In this document: piece by piece, positions 16,606 to 24,530 of the stretch | How positions within the stretch are numbered: the first letter of the stretch is position 1 | Layout: every line of letters starts with the position of its first letter | Assembly (NCBI RefSeq): GCF_001650905.1 | Contig: NZ_LXYG01000016.1 | Coordinates: 248,001 to 312,000, forward strand | Direction: 5' to 3' | DNA: 64,000 nt | Origin: Balneola sp. EhC07 | GTDB taxonomy: Bacteria > Bacteroidota > Rhodothermia > Balneolales > Balneolaceae | Program-made: the position numbers and the translations under genes | The notes under the pieces: model-generated | The model's database searches: none | What the model was told of the DNA's origin: nothing | The model's input: only the letters and a program-made list of their open reading frames with translations

Positions 16606-17502
16606 ATGAAAAAAGTAATTTCGACCATAAATGAACTGGATTTTACAATAGCTGATCTGAAGCCGATGCCGGCTCCTAAAAAAGTGTTGTTAGTAAAACC
16701 AACCCATTTCGCCGTTGAGTATGTAATTAATCCGCATATGCAAGGTCATGTGGGACAAATTGATAAAATGGCTGCGATGGATGAGTGGGAGCATCTGAAA
16801 AACGGCTACGAAGAATTAGGATTTGATACCCATGTACTTGAAGGCGTTCGTGGATTGCCGGATATGGTTTTTTGCGCAAATCAGAGTCTTCCATATATAG
16901 ATGAGAATGGGAATAAAAAAGTTTTGATGAGCGTGATGCATGCCGACCAACGCAAAGGGGAAGTGCCGCACATTCAGCAAATGTATGAAGACAGCAGTTA
17001 TCAGGTATTTCATTTAGATGAAGATAAGTTTGAAGATTTTGAGGGAATGGGCGATGCACTTTGGCACTACAAAACAGGTTTGATCTGGGGTGGGTACGGG
17101 TTCCGTTCCTCTCAAGAAGTGTACGATTTGATAGCTGATATGTATGATGTGCCGGTAATTAGATTAGAGCTTTTGAACGAAAAATTCTATCACTTAGATA
17201 CTTGTTTATGTATTCTGGATCAAAAAACGGCGCTGATCTATCCGAAAGCATTTACCAAAAATGGACTGGATCTGATCCATGCTTTATTCGACAATGTTAT
17301 TGAAGCATCTAAATATGAAGCAGAGGAACTTTTTGCCTGTAACGCAACATCTCCTGACGGCAAAAATGTGTTTATTCAGCAAGGTTGCACGGATGTAAAC
17401 CAGAAATTAAGAGATCACGATTTTAATGTGCATGAATTCAGTACTGCTGAATATCTGAAAAGCGGCGGCAGTGTATTCTGTATGAAGATGATGTTGTGGT
17501 AA
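16606..17502 (+). CDS. guanidino-group-modifying enzyme (DDAH / arginine dihydrolase-like)
   Basis: About 298 residues of the amidinotransferase superfamily. VLLVKPTHFAVEYVINPHM, GLPDMVFCANQSLPY, the His-Asp area YHLDTCLCIL and the C-terminal catalytic Cys in GGSVFCMKMML (about residue 292) are the family's landmarks. Members hydrolyse methylated arginine or arginine to citrulline, or arginine to ornithine plus ammonia (cyanobacterial ArgZ/AgrE). Which one cannot be decided. The ATG at 16606 is chosen because the family homology starts just after it; a TTG at 16546 would add 20 unlikely residues. pruA, 3.5 kb away, could take over products of arginine breakdown. Confidence 0.85.
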   Translation: MKKVISTINELDFTIADLKPMPAPKKVLLVKPTHFAVEYVINPHMQGHVGQIDKMAAMDEWEHLKNGYEELGFDTHVLEGVRGLPDMVFCANQSLPYIDENGNKKVLMSVMHADQRKGEVPHIQQMYEDSSYQVFHLDEDKFEDFEGMGDALWHYKTGLIWGGYGFRSSQEVYDLIADMYDVPVIRLELLNEKFYHLDTCLCILDQKTALIYPKAFTKNGLDLIHALFDNVIEASKYEAEELFACNATSPDGKNVFIQQGCTDVNQKLRDHDFNVHEFSTAEYLKSGGSVFCMKMMLW

Positions 17503-17507
17503 CTTTT

Positions 17508-17556
17508 AAGTGAAAAGTGAAAAGTGAAAAGTGAAAAGTGAAAAGTGAAAAGTGAA
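17508..17556. repeat. 7-bp tandem repeat, seven perfect copies
   Basis: Seven head-to-tail copies of AAGTGAA with no mismatch, beginning 6 nt after the stop codon of the preceding gene. Perfect short repeats of this kind change copy number by slippage. It may affect mRNA ends; no function is evident. Confidence 0.95.
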
Positions 17557-17657
17557 ATTCTAGTTTCTTTCTGTAAATCCTTTTAAATCCCGGTGTTCTT
17601 TTTTCTTTTCTTACCGGCTCTGCCTACTTTCACAGCAATAACTAACTAAACTTTGCT

Positions 17658-19832
17658 ATGAAAAAGCTTTTCCTTCCTGTATTTGCACTTTTGTTTTTTT
17701 TTGGGGCATGTGATCCTGAACTAAATCGTCTGAAACAACAAGCTGATAACATCACCATAATGCGTGACGATTTCGGAGTTCCTCATGTGTATGGCAAGAC
17801 GGATGCAGATGCTGTTTTTGGATTGATGTATGCTCAGGCTGAAGATGACTTTCCCCGAATTGAAAGAAACTACGTGTGGGCTATTGGCCGGCTTGCAGAA
17901 GTAGAAGGTGAGGATGCTCTTTACAGCGATCTTCGTGCTCGGTTATTCATGACCAAAGAAGAAGCTATTCAAAATTATAACAACGCTCCGGATTGGCTTA
18001 AAGAATTGTGCGACGCCTGGGCCGATGGATTGAATTATTATCTGGCTACTCATCCTGAAGTTGAACCAATGCTGTTAGAAAAATTTGAACCGTGGATGCC
18101 GATGTACTTCAGCGAAGGTTCTATTGGTGGAGATATTGAACGCGTTTCAACCAGAAGAATTAAAGCCTTTTACGAAGACAAAGCTTCTCTTTCGTTGAAC
18201 GAGTTCGGAAACGGTTTAACTGTTGTTGATCCGTATGAAGAACCAAAAGGATCAAACGGGATTGCAATTTCGGGTGAACTTACCGAATCCGGAAATGCCA
18301 TGTTGCTGATCAATCCTCATACATCTTTTTATTTCCGTGGAGAAGTTCATGCGGTTAGTGAAGAAGGGTTGAATGCATATGGTGCAGTAACCTGGGGACA
18401 GTTTTTTATCTATCAGGGATTTAATGAGAATACCGGTTGGATGCACACTTCTACTTACACAGATGTGATCGATGAATTCAAAGAAACTATCGAAGAGCGT
18501 GATGGAAATCTCATGTACAAATATGGGGAAGAGTGGAGAGAAGTTGAGACAGATTCAGTCACTTTGAAATATCAGGAAGACGGCAAGATGCTGGAGAAAA
18601 TTTTTCCGATGTATCGAACACACCACGGACCGATCACACACATGATAGATGATCAATGGGTAGCAACGGCAATGATGTGGGAACCGGTTAAAGCATTGGA
18701 ACAATCTTATACCAGAACAAAGAAAGCGAATCATGCAGAATTCAATGAGATGATGGAGATCAAAACCAATTCATCAAACAACACTGTATTCGCTGATTCA
18801 GAAGGAAATATCGCTTACTATCACGGGAATTTTATACCGATTCGTGATACTCAATTCGATTATACCCAGCCTGTAGATGGAAGCGATCCTGCAACCGATT
18901 GGCAGGGACTTCATCCGGTAGACGAAGCAATCACTTTGCTGAACCCAGGTAATGGCTGGATCCAAAATGCGAACTCGACTCCTTTTACAGCTGCAGCGGA
19001 ATTCAGTCCAAAGAAAGAAGATTATCCGAATTACATGTCTCGAATTCCTGAAAACTTCAGAGGTGTACATGCTCAGGATCTTTTAGCAGAAGCAGAGAAT
19101 TTAACATTAGACGGATTGATTGATCTCGCTTACTCACCCAGAGTTCCCGCTTTTGAAGAGTTGATTCCCGGAGTAGTTCGTGCTTATGATCGCTCTAACA
19201 ATAAATACGGAGTTCCTGAAGAAGCGATCGATGTACTAAGAAATTGGAACTTTGAAACAAACGCAGAATCAGTTGCCATGACCATCGCTCATTTTTATGG
19301 GATCAATTACATGAGAAACGGTGAGGCTCCTGATGGATTGAACTTCATGGAGCGATTTTCTTATTACGGAACTAAAGCTCCTTTTAAAGAGCGATTGGAA
19401 ATTCTGAAAGCCACTTTAGATCAGCTTGATGAAGATTTCGGAAGCTGGAACACGGCGTGGGGAGAAGTAAACCGATTCCAAAGACTAAATGGAAATATTG
19501 CTCCTAACTTTGATGATGATCAACCTAGTTTACCCGTCGGTTTTGCCTCCGGCAGATGGGGAGCGTTAGCTTCTTATGGGGCTCGAACCTACGACACCAA
19601 AAAGATCTACGGAACTTCAGGAAACAGCTTTGTGGCTGTTGTAGAATTTGGAGATAGTTTAAAAGCGAAAAGTATCCTCGCCGGTGGACAAAGTGGAGAT
19701 CCTGATTCGCCTCACTTCTTTGATCAGGCAGAACCTTATATCAATGCCAATTTCAAAGATGTAGCCTATTACAGAGAAGATGTAGAAGCCAGAGCGGAAG
19801 AGACGTATAAACCGGGGAAGAGAAAAAACTAA
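17658..19832 (+). CDS. penicillin acylase family lipoprotein (Ntn hydrolase)
   Basis: A 724-residue Ntn-hydrolase precursor that cleaves amide bonds such as those of acyl-homoserine lactones, acylated peptides or beta-lactams; the substrate here is unknown. Lipoprotein signal FFFGAC (Cys18), alpha-chain starting ITIMRDDFGVPHVYGKTDADA, and the autocleavage site before Ser199 in GSNGIAIS, which becomes the catalytic N-terminal Ser of the beta chain. The C-terminus carries YGTSGNSFVAVVEFGD and SGDPDSPHFFDQ, typical of the family. Single gene, probably attached to a membrane facing the periplasm. Confidence 0.93.
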   Translation: MKKLFLPVFALLFFFGACDPELNRLKQQADNITIMRDDFGVPHVYGKTDADAVFGLMYAQAEDDFPRIERNYVWAIGRLAEVEGEDALYSDLRARLFMTKEEAIQNYNNAPDWLKELCDAWADGLNYYLATHPEVEPMLLEKFEPWMPMYFSEGSIGGDIERVSTRRIKAFYEDKASLSLNEFGNGLTVVDPYEEPKGSNGIAISGELTESGNAMLLINPHTSFYFRGEVHAVSEEGLNAYGAVTWGQFFIYQGFNENTGWMHTSTYTDVIDEFKETIEERDGNLMYKYGEEWREVETDSVTLKYQEDGKMLEKIFPMYRTHHGPITHMIDDQWVATAMMWEPVKALEQSYTRTKKANHAEFNEMMEIKTNSSNNTVFADSEGNIAYYHGNFIPIRDTQFDYTQPVDGSDPATDWQGLHPVDEAITLLNPGNGWIQNANSTPFTAAAEFSPKKEDYPNYMSRIPENFRGVHAQDLLAEAENLTLDGLIDLAYSPRVPAFEELIPGVVRAYDRSNNKYGVPEEAIDVLRNWNFETNAESVAMTIAHFYGINYMRNGEAPDGLNFMERFSYYGTKAPFKERLEILKATLDQLDEDFGSWNTAWGEVNRFQRLNGNIAPNFDDDQPSLPVGFASGRWGALASYGARTYDTKKIYGTSGNSFVAVVEFGDSLKAKSILAGGQSGDPDSPHFFDQAEPYINANFKDVAYYREDVEARAEETYKPGKRKN

Positions 19833-19842
19833 AGAATATTCA

Positions 19843-19871
19843 ACAAGGAATATTCAATGTTGAATAGTTCG
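19843..19871. repeat. intergenic A/T-rich inverted repeat
   Basis: TATTCAACA pairs with TGTTGAATA just after the stop codon of the acylase gene, with an inner GAATATTCAA word. The same words occur at 3958-3989 after another plus-strand gene. Confidence 0.6.
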
Positions 19872-19908
19872 TCATCCTGATTCCGAAGTTTCGGAACGAA
19901 GGATCTTA
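19871..19908. repeat. degenerate copy of the TCATCCTGA...CAGGATCTT palindrome
   Basis: GTCATCCTGA and GGATCTTA bracket a palindromic core (TTCCGAAGTTTCGGAA). The ends match the 29-bp inverted repeats at 51068-51096 and 51253-51281, so this looks like a diverged member of that dispersed family. Confidence 0.55.
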
Positions 19909-19931
19909 CAGGATTCCAAACAAGTTTTTCT

Positions 19932-20042
19932 GACCCACTCTTTTTCTCTCCCTATCAATAGGGAGAGAGACTCTTTTACTCAGCTATAATTTCGTTAACA
20001 AGTCCTCTTCCCTTGGCGAAGGGAAGAGACAGAGATGGGTTC
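19932..20042. repeat. dispersed two-hairpin element, copy A
   Basis: About 110 bp with ends ACCCA and TGGGT. It holds CTCTCCCTATCAATAGGGAGAG (perfect 10-bp stem), then GACTCTTTTA, then CTTCCCTTGGCGAAGGGAAG (second stem). The order hairpin, GAC-TTT, spacer, hairpin is shared with 24273-24376 and the first half with 41207-41286. No gene is inside; likely a REP- or MITE-like repeat. Confidence 0.6.
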
Positions 20043-20114
20043 GCAAATACAGGCTGTCCCATTTCTGCTCACTACAGATTTGGGATTAAGCCCTGAATGA
20101 CTTTGAAAGAAAAA

Positions 20115-20218
20115 AATCTCCCTTCGAAGGGAGATGATTATCCAAACAGTTCTTTGGATAATCCGAGGGAAGTGTGAAGTTTATTAATTTCTAAACCTCA
20201 CACATCCTCCATCTTTTG
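20115..20218. repeat. cluster of nested palindromes
   Basis: CTCCCTTCGAAGGGAG, ATTATCCAAA...TTTGGATAAT and GTGTGAAGTTT...AAACCTCACAC lie one after another. Together with copy A this fills most of the 400-bp gap between the acylase gene and the convergent gene that ends at 20231. No reading frame is apparent in the gap. Confidence 0.6.
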
Positions 20219-20230
20219 AGAATGCATTAT

Positions 20231-20902
20231 CTAATCATCCAAAAACTCAGTTGTATAATTAATAACAAAATCTTTTAGAAAGTCATCTAAGAATTTATCA
20301 TCATAATTTGGATCATCTTTTTTTATTGATTCGCGTAAATCTTTGTATCCTTGTGTCTTTTTGAATTTATCAAATTGCCTTTTCTTGAACTGTGCAAATT
20401 TTTTGTAATTATAGTTTCTTGCTTCAGTAAGAACACCATTTTTTATTTCGAGAAGCCAATATTTACTATAAGTTGATGCAAACCCCATATGCACGTAATT
20501 TCGCAATTTACCATATGGCAATATCAGTATACCGTTGTACCAGTCGAGTTTAACTTTTGATGCTTCAGGGAAAACTTCTTTAAAAACGGATTTTTGCTTG
20601 TAAGGATATGAATCATGTTCTTTGTCACTAACTGTGATTTCTATATCTGTTACATAAAATTCATTTTCTAAAATTTCAAACTTAGCAACATAGCCTCTCC
20701 AGTTAGCAGATGAAATAATATCTGTCTTTGGTTTTTTCTCAGGATACCTTTCAAAGAAGGTTTCAAGAGGAGTAGAATTGAGATCGAATTTCTTTCCGTT
20801 ATAGATTATTTCATCAGGTACTTGAGCAGTTCTATTTTTGAAATCTGACCCAATACTACCAATCAAGAATAGAGTAAGTAATAGTATAAGATAGTTATGC
20901 AT
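20231..20902 (-). CDS. hypothetical secreted protein
   Basis: A 223-residue, AT-rich, lysine-rich protein that I do not recognise. The first 19 residues (YLILLLTLFLIGSIGS) form a signal peptide or anchor. The middle has alternating strands (YVAKFEILENEFYVTDIEITV) and the C-terminus is charged helix (KKFAQFKKRQFDKFKKTQG). Base composition differs from neighbouring pruA, and it is bordered by repeats, so acquisition by transfer is possible. Confidence 0.6.
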   Translation of the reverse strand: MHNYLILLLTLFLIGSIGSDFKNRTAQVPDEIIYNGKKFDLNSTPLETFFERYPEKKPKTDIISSANWRGYVAKFEILENEFYVTDIEITVSDKEHDSYPYKQKSVFKEVFPEASKVKLDWYNGILILPYGKLRNYVHMGFASTYSKYWLLEIKNGVLTEARNYNYKKFAQFKKRQFDKFKKTQGYKDLRESIKKDDPNYDDKFLDDFLKDFVINYTTEFLDD

Positions 20903-20946
20903 ATATCATTAACTATTTATCGTGAAAGAAATTATTCATTGAAATC

Positions 20947-20978
20947 AAAAAGCCCCACATTAAAAAATGCGAGGCTTT
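20947..20978 (-). terminator. Terminator of pruA
   Basis: On the minus strand AAAGCCTCGCATT pairs with AATGTGGGGCTTT (one mismatch), followed by T residues, about 35 nt after the pruA stop. Confidence 0.8.
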
Positions 20979-21010
20979 CAAATCAATTAATCACTGATTA
21001 AAGTCAGCGA

Positions 21011-22642
21011 CTATTCTTCACCCAAAAACGGATATCTATAATCCGTTGGGGTTACAAAAGTTTCCTTGATCGTTCTTGGAGAAACCCAACGTAACAAGTT
21101 GATCATAGATCCCGCTTTGTCGTTAGTTCCTGAGCCTCTTGCTCCACCAAATGGCTGCTGACCAACAACGGCGCCGGTCGGCTTATCATTGATGTAGAAG
21201 TTTCCGGCAGATTGCTCCAACCGCTTGGTTGCAAGCTCGATCATGTATCTGTCCTGACTGAAAATAGAGCCTGTCAATGCATAAGGAGAAGTGTTATCCA
21301 CCAACTCAAGTGTTTCTTCGAATTTGTCTTCGTCGTACACATAAATGGTAATAACCGGTCCAAAGATCTCTTCGCACATTGTGGTGTATTTTGGATCTTT
21401 AGAAAGCAGAACAGTCGGCTCTACGAAATATCCTTTCGACTTATCGTAGTTACCACCTGCGATCACTTCCACATCGTCACTTGCTTTTGCATTGTCGATG
21501 TAGCTGGCGATGTTATCGAATGACTTCTCATCAATAACAGCATTTATGAAATTACTGAAATCTTCCGTGCCACCCATTTTGAATGACTTAAGATCTTCGA
21601 TCACATAATTCTTCACATCTTCCCAAAGGTTAGAAGGAATATATGCTCTGGAAGCCGCGGAACATTTTTGTCCCTGGAATTCAAAAGCACCACGGGTAAT
21701 TGCGGTTGCGACTTGTTTTGCTCTGGATGATTTGTGAACCATGATGAAATCTTTTCCGCCGGTTTCACCTACAATTCTTGGGTAAGACTTATATTTTTTG
21801 ATGTTCTCACCAATAGTTCTCCAAATATGCTGGAATACTCCGGTACTTCCTGTAAAGTGAATTCCACCAAATTCTTCGTGTGAGAAAATTACATCTCCGG
21901 TTGTTGGTCCGTCCACGTAGATCAAATTGATCACGCCATCAGGAACACCGGCTTCGCGGAACACTTCCATCAATACATTTGCAGAATAGATCTGCGTAAA
22001 AGCAGGCTTCCAAACAATGGTGTTACCCATCATCGCTGCAGAAGTTGGTAAGTTACCTGCAATTGCAGTGAAATTGAATGGAGTAAGTGCAAATACGAAT
22101 CCTTCCAACGGACGTTGTTCCAATCTGTTCCAAACGCCATCTGATGATTCCGGTTGCTGAGAATAAATTTGAGTCATGTACTCAACATTGAATCTTAAGA
22201 AATCGATGATCTCACATGCAGAATCAATTTCAGCTTGAAATGCATTTTTAGATTGCCCTAACATTGTAGCGGCATTTAATTTTGCACGATATGGACCAGC
22301 GATCAATTCAGCAGCTTTCAGGAAAATGCTGGCTCTGTGTTCCCAACCCATATTTGCCCAATCTGCTTTAGCTTCCATAGCGGCATCAATGGCCTGCTTA
22401 ACATGAGAAGCATCACCTTCAGAAAAATGACCTAAAATATGCTTGTGGTCATGTGGTGGAGACATTGGCTTTTTGTTATCGGTAGTAACTAATTCACTTC
22501 CGATATACATTGGAACGTCAATTTCTTTTGATCGAGCTTCTTTAAGTGCAGCCTGAAGTTCTTCTTTTTCAGGAGAACCCGGAGCGTAGCTCAAGATAGG
22601 TTCGTTGATTGCCGGTGGAACGTTAAAAAATCCTGTTGCCAT
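21011..22642 (-). CDS. pruA: L-glutamate gamma-semialdehyde dehydrogenase (P5C dehydrogenase)
   Basis: Oxidises glutamate semialdehyde to glutamate with NAD, the last step of proline and ornithine breakdown. The 543 residues are the long single-enzyme form: ALTPFNFTAIAGNLPTSAAM, VGETGGKDFIMV with the general base Glu, and the catalytic Cys in GQKCSAASRAYIP. No proline dehydrogenase is fused or adjacent. Single gene with its own terminator; an A/T-rich hairpin stands upstream at 22733-22773. Confidence 0.96.
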   Translation of the reverse strand: MATGFFNVPPAINEPILSYAPGSPEKEELQAALKEARSKEIDVPMYIGSELVTTDNKKPMSPPHDHKHILGHFSEGDASHVKQAIDAAMEAKADWANMGWEHRASIFLKAAELIAGPYRAKLNAATMLGQSKNAFQAEIDSACEIIDFLRFNVEYMTQIYSQQPESSDGVWNRLEQRPLEGFVFALTPFNFTAIAGNLPTSAAMMGNTIVWKPAFTQIYSANVLMEVFREAGVPDGVINLIYVDGPTTGDVIFSHEEFGGIHFTGSTGVFQHIWRTIGENIKKYKSYPRIVGETGGKDFIMVHKSSRAKQVATAITRGAFEFQGQKCSAASRAYIPSNLWEDVKNYVIEDLKSFKMGGTEDFSNFINAVIDEKSFDNIASYIDNAKASDDVEVIAGGNYDKSKGYFVEPTVLLSKDPKYTTMCEEIFGPVITIYVYDEDKFEETLELVDNTSPYALTGSIFSQDRYMIELATKRLEQSAGNFYINDKPTGAVVGQQPFGGARGSGTNDKAGSMINLLRWVSPRTIKETFVTPTDYRYPFLGEE

Positions 22643-22732
22643 GGTTTCTGCTTTCCGTTTTGAAATTCAAATTTTTAGAGAGTTAAATATACGGTTTTCC
22701 CGATGGATTATGAAGGAAGGTTAGTTAAAGGT

Positions 22733-22773
22733 TATTAGTTATTGGGAGAAGTACTAATAACCAATAACTAATA
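22733..22773. repeat. intergenic A/T-rich inverted repeat
   Basis: TATTAGTTATTGG (22733-22745) is perfectly complementary to CCAATAACTAATA (22761-22773). It lies between the pruA start and the stop of the next upstream gene. GTACTAATAACC inside the loop repeats the same words. Confidence 0.75.
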
Positions 22774-22784
22774 TCCAGCTACAT

Positions 22785-24263
22785 TCACAGCTTCTCCAAA
22801 AACTCTTCCGCTGTATCCAAGCGACTCTGTAAAGTCTCTTCATCCATCTTGTCCAAATTACTTAGCAGCATATTCAATCTTGGATTTCCTTCAAAGAAAT
22901 CACGATGCATATGCATGAATCTCCAGAATAACGCATCCCAAGTTTCATTCCAATCTGCTTTTCCGTAATCACTCATTTTTTTAATGTAATTACTGCTGCT
23001 GATGTACGGTTTAGTTGCCATTAGTCCTCCATCCGCAAATTGACTCATTCCATAGACATTTGGAACCATCACCCAGTCGTAAGCATCTATATACATTTCC
23101 ATAAACCATTTGTACACTTCATCGGGATGAATTTCACAGAGCAACATAAAATTACCAAGGATCATCAGTCGTTCGATGTGATGATTATATCCGGTTTTAA
23201 GTACTTTTTTGATGGCATCATCAACAGGTTCAATTCCAGTTGATCCATCGTAGAAAGAGTCAGGTATTTTACGATCAAATCCCCAGAAATTTTCGGTTCG
23301 CTCCTGAGTTCCTTTCTTCTCGTACAATCCTCGCATAAATTCACGCCAACCTATGATCTGTCTAACAAATCCTTCTAAGGAGTTAATTCTTACATCATGT
23401 TTTTCCGCATATTTCAGTGCTTCATCAATCACAAATTGTGGGGTTAGTAAACCCACATTCATCATAGGAGTTAGCACACTGTGATTCAGAATTCGTTTGT
23501 CAGAAACAACGGCATCTTCATAAGGACCAAATTCATCAAACCGTTGCTCAAGAAACTGTTGCAACCACTTTTCTGAGCTTTTGAAATCGGTGGGATAAAG
23601 TTGAATCTCTACCAATTCTCCGTAATTATATGAAAAATGTTCTTCTACATATTCACGAGCTTCTTTGTAGAAGTCGGTTTCTTCAGGGAATTCTACATTC
23701 GGCGGAGTTTTCTTCTTTGGGTATTTCTTTCGGTTGTCCTTATCGTAAGTCCAGTCGCCACCCACAGGATTATCATCTCCTTCGATCAAAATCCCGCGTT
23801 TTTTACGTTCTTCTTTATACCATGAAGTCTGAAAGAATTTCTTTTCTTTAGAGCCAAACCAATCTTGTAGATCATCTCGGGTATTCAGGAACAACTGATT
23901 TTCATATTCTTCTATTTCGGTATCATTTTTATTAACAGAATCAGTGATTCGTTTCTCCAGCCAATTATCTGTAGGATTTAAAAAGCAGATCTTTTCAATG
24001 CCTTCCTCCGCAAGAAAAGAAATCAGTTTTCTGACATCACATTTTTCATCCTGTGCTTCAACATATTCAACATCTCGATCCTGATCCTTTAACCAAGATT
24101 CGTAGAACTTCATAGTCGCCCGATGAAAAGCGATCTTCTGTTTATGAAATTTATACTGCTTGAAGAATAGTTCTTCCTCTATCAAATAAATTGAAAAGCC
24201 ATTGTCCAAAAGTGGGCTCTTTTCAAAAAGCTGATGCGGAAATATCAGGTTTACAGATTTCAT
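22785..24263 (-). CDS. cryptochrome/photolyase-related protein of the FeS-BCP type, lacking the Fe-S cysteines
   Basis: A 492-residue flavoprotein of the bacterial cryptochrome/(6-4) photolyase branch (PhrB-like). N-terminal antenna-type domain (VNLIFPHQL to about residue 130), then the FAD domain with LEGFVRQIIGWREFMRG, GYNHHIERLMILGNFMLL and WFMEMYIDAYDWVMVPNVYGMSQFADGG. In Fe-S members four Cys bind a [4Fe-4S] cluster; here only the Cys of LLCEIHP remains, and the region after YISSSNYIKKMSDY reads GKADWNETWDALFW with no Cys and is shorter. Follows DUF2256 and the second photolyase-like gene; a dispersed repeat lies between. Confidence 0.88.
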   Translation of the reverse strand: MKSVNLIFPHQLFEKSPLLDNGFSIYLIEEELFFKQYKFHKQKIAFHRATMKFYESWLKDQDRDVEYVEAQDEKCDVRKLISFLAEEGIEKICFLNPTDNWLEKRITDSVNKNDTEIEEYENQLFLNTRDDLQDWFGSKEKKFFQTSWYKEERKKRGILIEGDDNPVGGDWTYDKDNRKKYPKKKTPPNVEFPEETDFYKEAREYVEEHFSYNYGELVEIQLYPTDFKSSEKWLQQFLEQRFDEFGPYEDAVVSDKRILNHSVLTPMMNVGLLTPQFVIDEALKYAEKHDVRINSLEGFVRQIIGWREFMRGLYEKKGTQERTENFWGFDRKIPDSFYDGSTGIEPVDDAIKKVLKTGYNHHIERLMILGNFMLLCEIHPDEVYKWFMEMYIDAYDWVMVPNVYGMSQFADGGLMATKPYISSSNYIKKMSDYGKADWNETWDALFWRFMHMHRDFFEGNPRLNMLLSNLDKMDEETLQSRLDTAEEFLEKL

Positions 24264-24272
24264 AGTAAATTT

Positions 24273-24376
24273 TACCCTCTCCTTTGTTTCCTCCCCAAGT
24301 GGAGGAAGACTTTTTAAATTAGTATGGATCTAATTTAAATAGCTTCCCCTCCTTGGAGGGGATTGAGGGGAGGGTC
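24273..24376. repeat. dispersed two-hairpin element, copy B
   Basis: Starts TTTTACCCTCTCC and ends GGGGAGGGT. Contains CCTCCCCAAGTGGAGG then GAAGACTTTTTAAA, the perfect stem TTTAAATTAG...CTAATTTAAA, and CCCCTCCTTGGAGGGG. It occupies nearly all DNA between the DUF2256 stop and the start of the cryptochrome gene. Its first half aligns with 41207-41286. Confidence 0.7.
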
Positions 24377-24377
24377 A

Positions 24378-24530
24378 TTATTTAGTAGTTTTCATTTTTT
24401 TATTCCTCCTGCACCGCTCACTACAGTACTTCACATTATCCCAATCCTTCTCCCATTTCTTCCTCCAAGTGAATGGAAGTCCACAAACAGGACAAATTTT
24501 TTCAGGGAGGTGTTCTTTTTTATGCGCCAT
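24378..24530 (-). CDS. DUF2256 zinc-ribbon-like small protein
   Basis: A 50-residue protein: M-A-H then [16 protein letters not shown] and [11 protein letters not shown]. Cys13, Cys16, Cys36 and Cys40 form a CxxC/CxxxC metal site, and the PFTWRKKW...[12 protein letters not shown] pattern is that of DUF2256. The ATG at 24530 overlaps the end of the permuted photolyase gene by 11 nt, which suggests translational coupling. The family is known to lie beside photolyase genes, but its role is not established; zinc or nucleic acid binding is an inference. Confidence 0.9.
   Translation of the reverse strand: MAHKKEHLPEKICPVCGLPFTWRKKWEKDWDNVKYCSERCRRNKKMKTTK

Noticed and set aside
17508-17556. CRISPR array
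   Set aside because: The repeats are 7 bp with no spacers; no cas gene is in the window.
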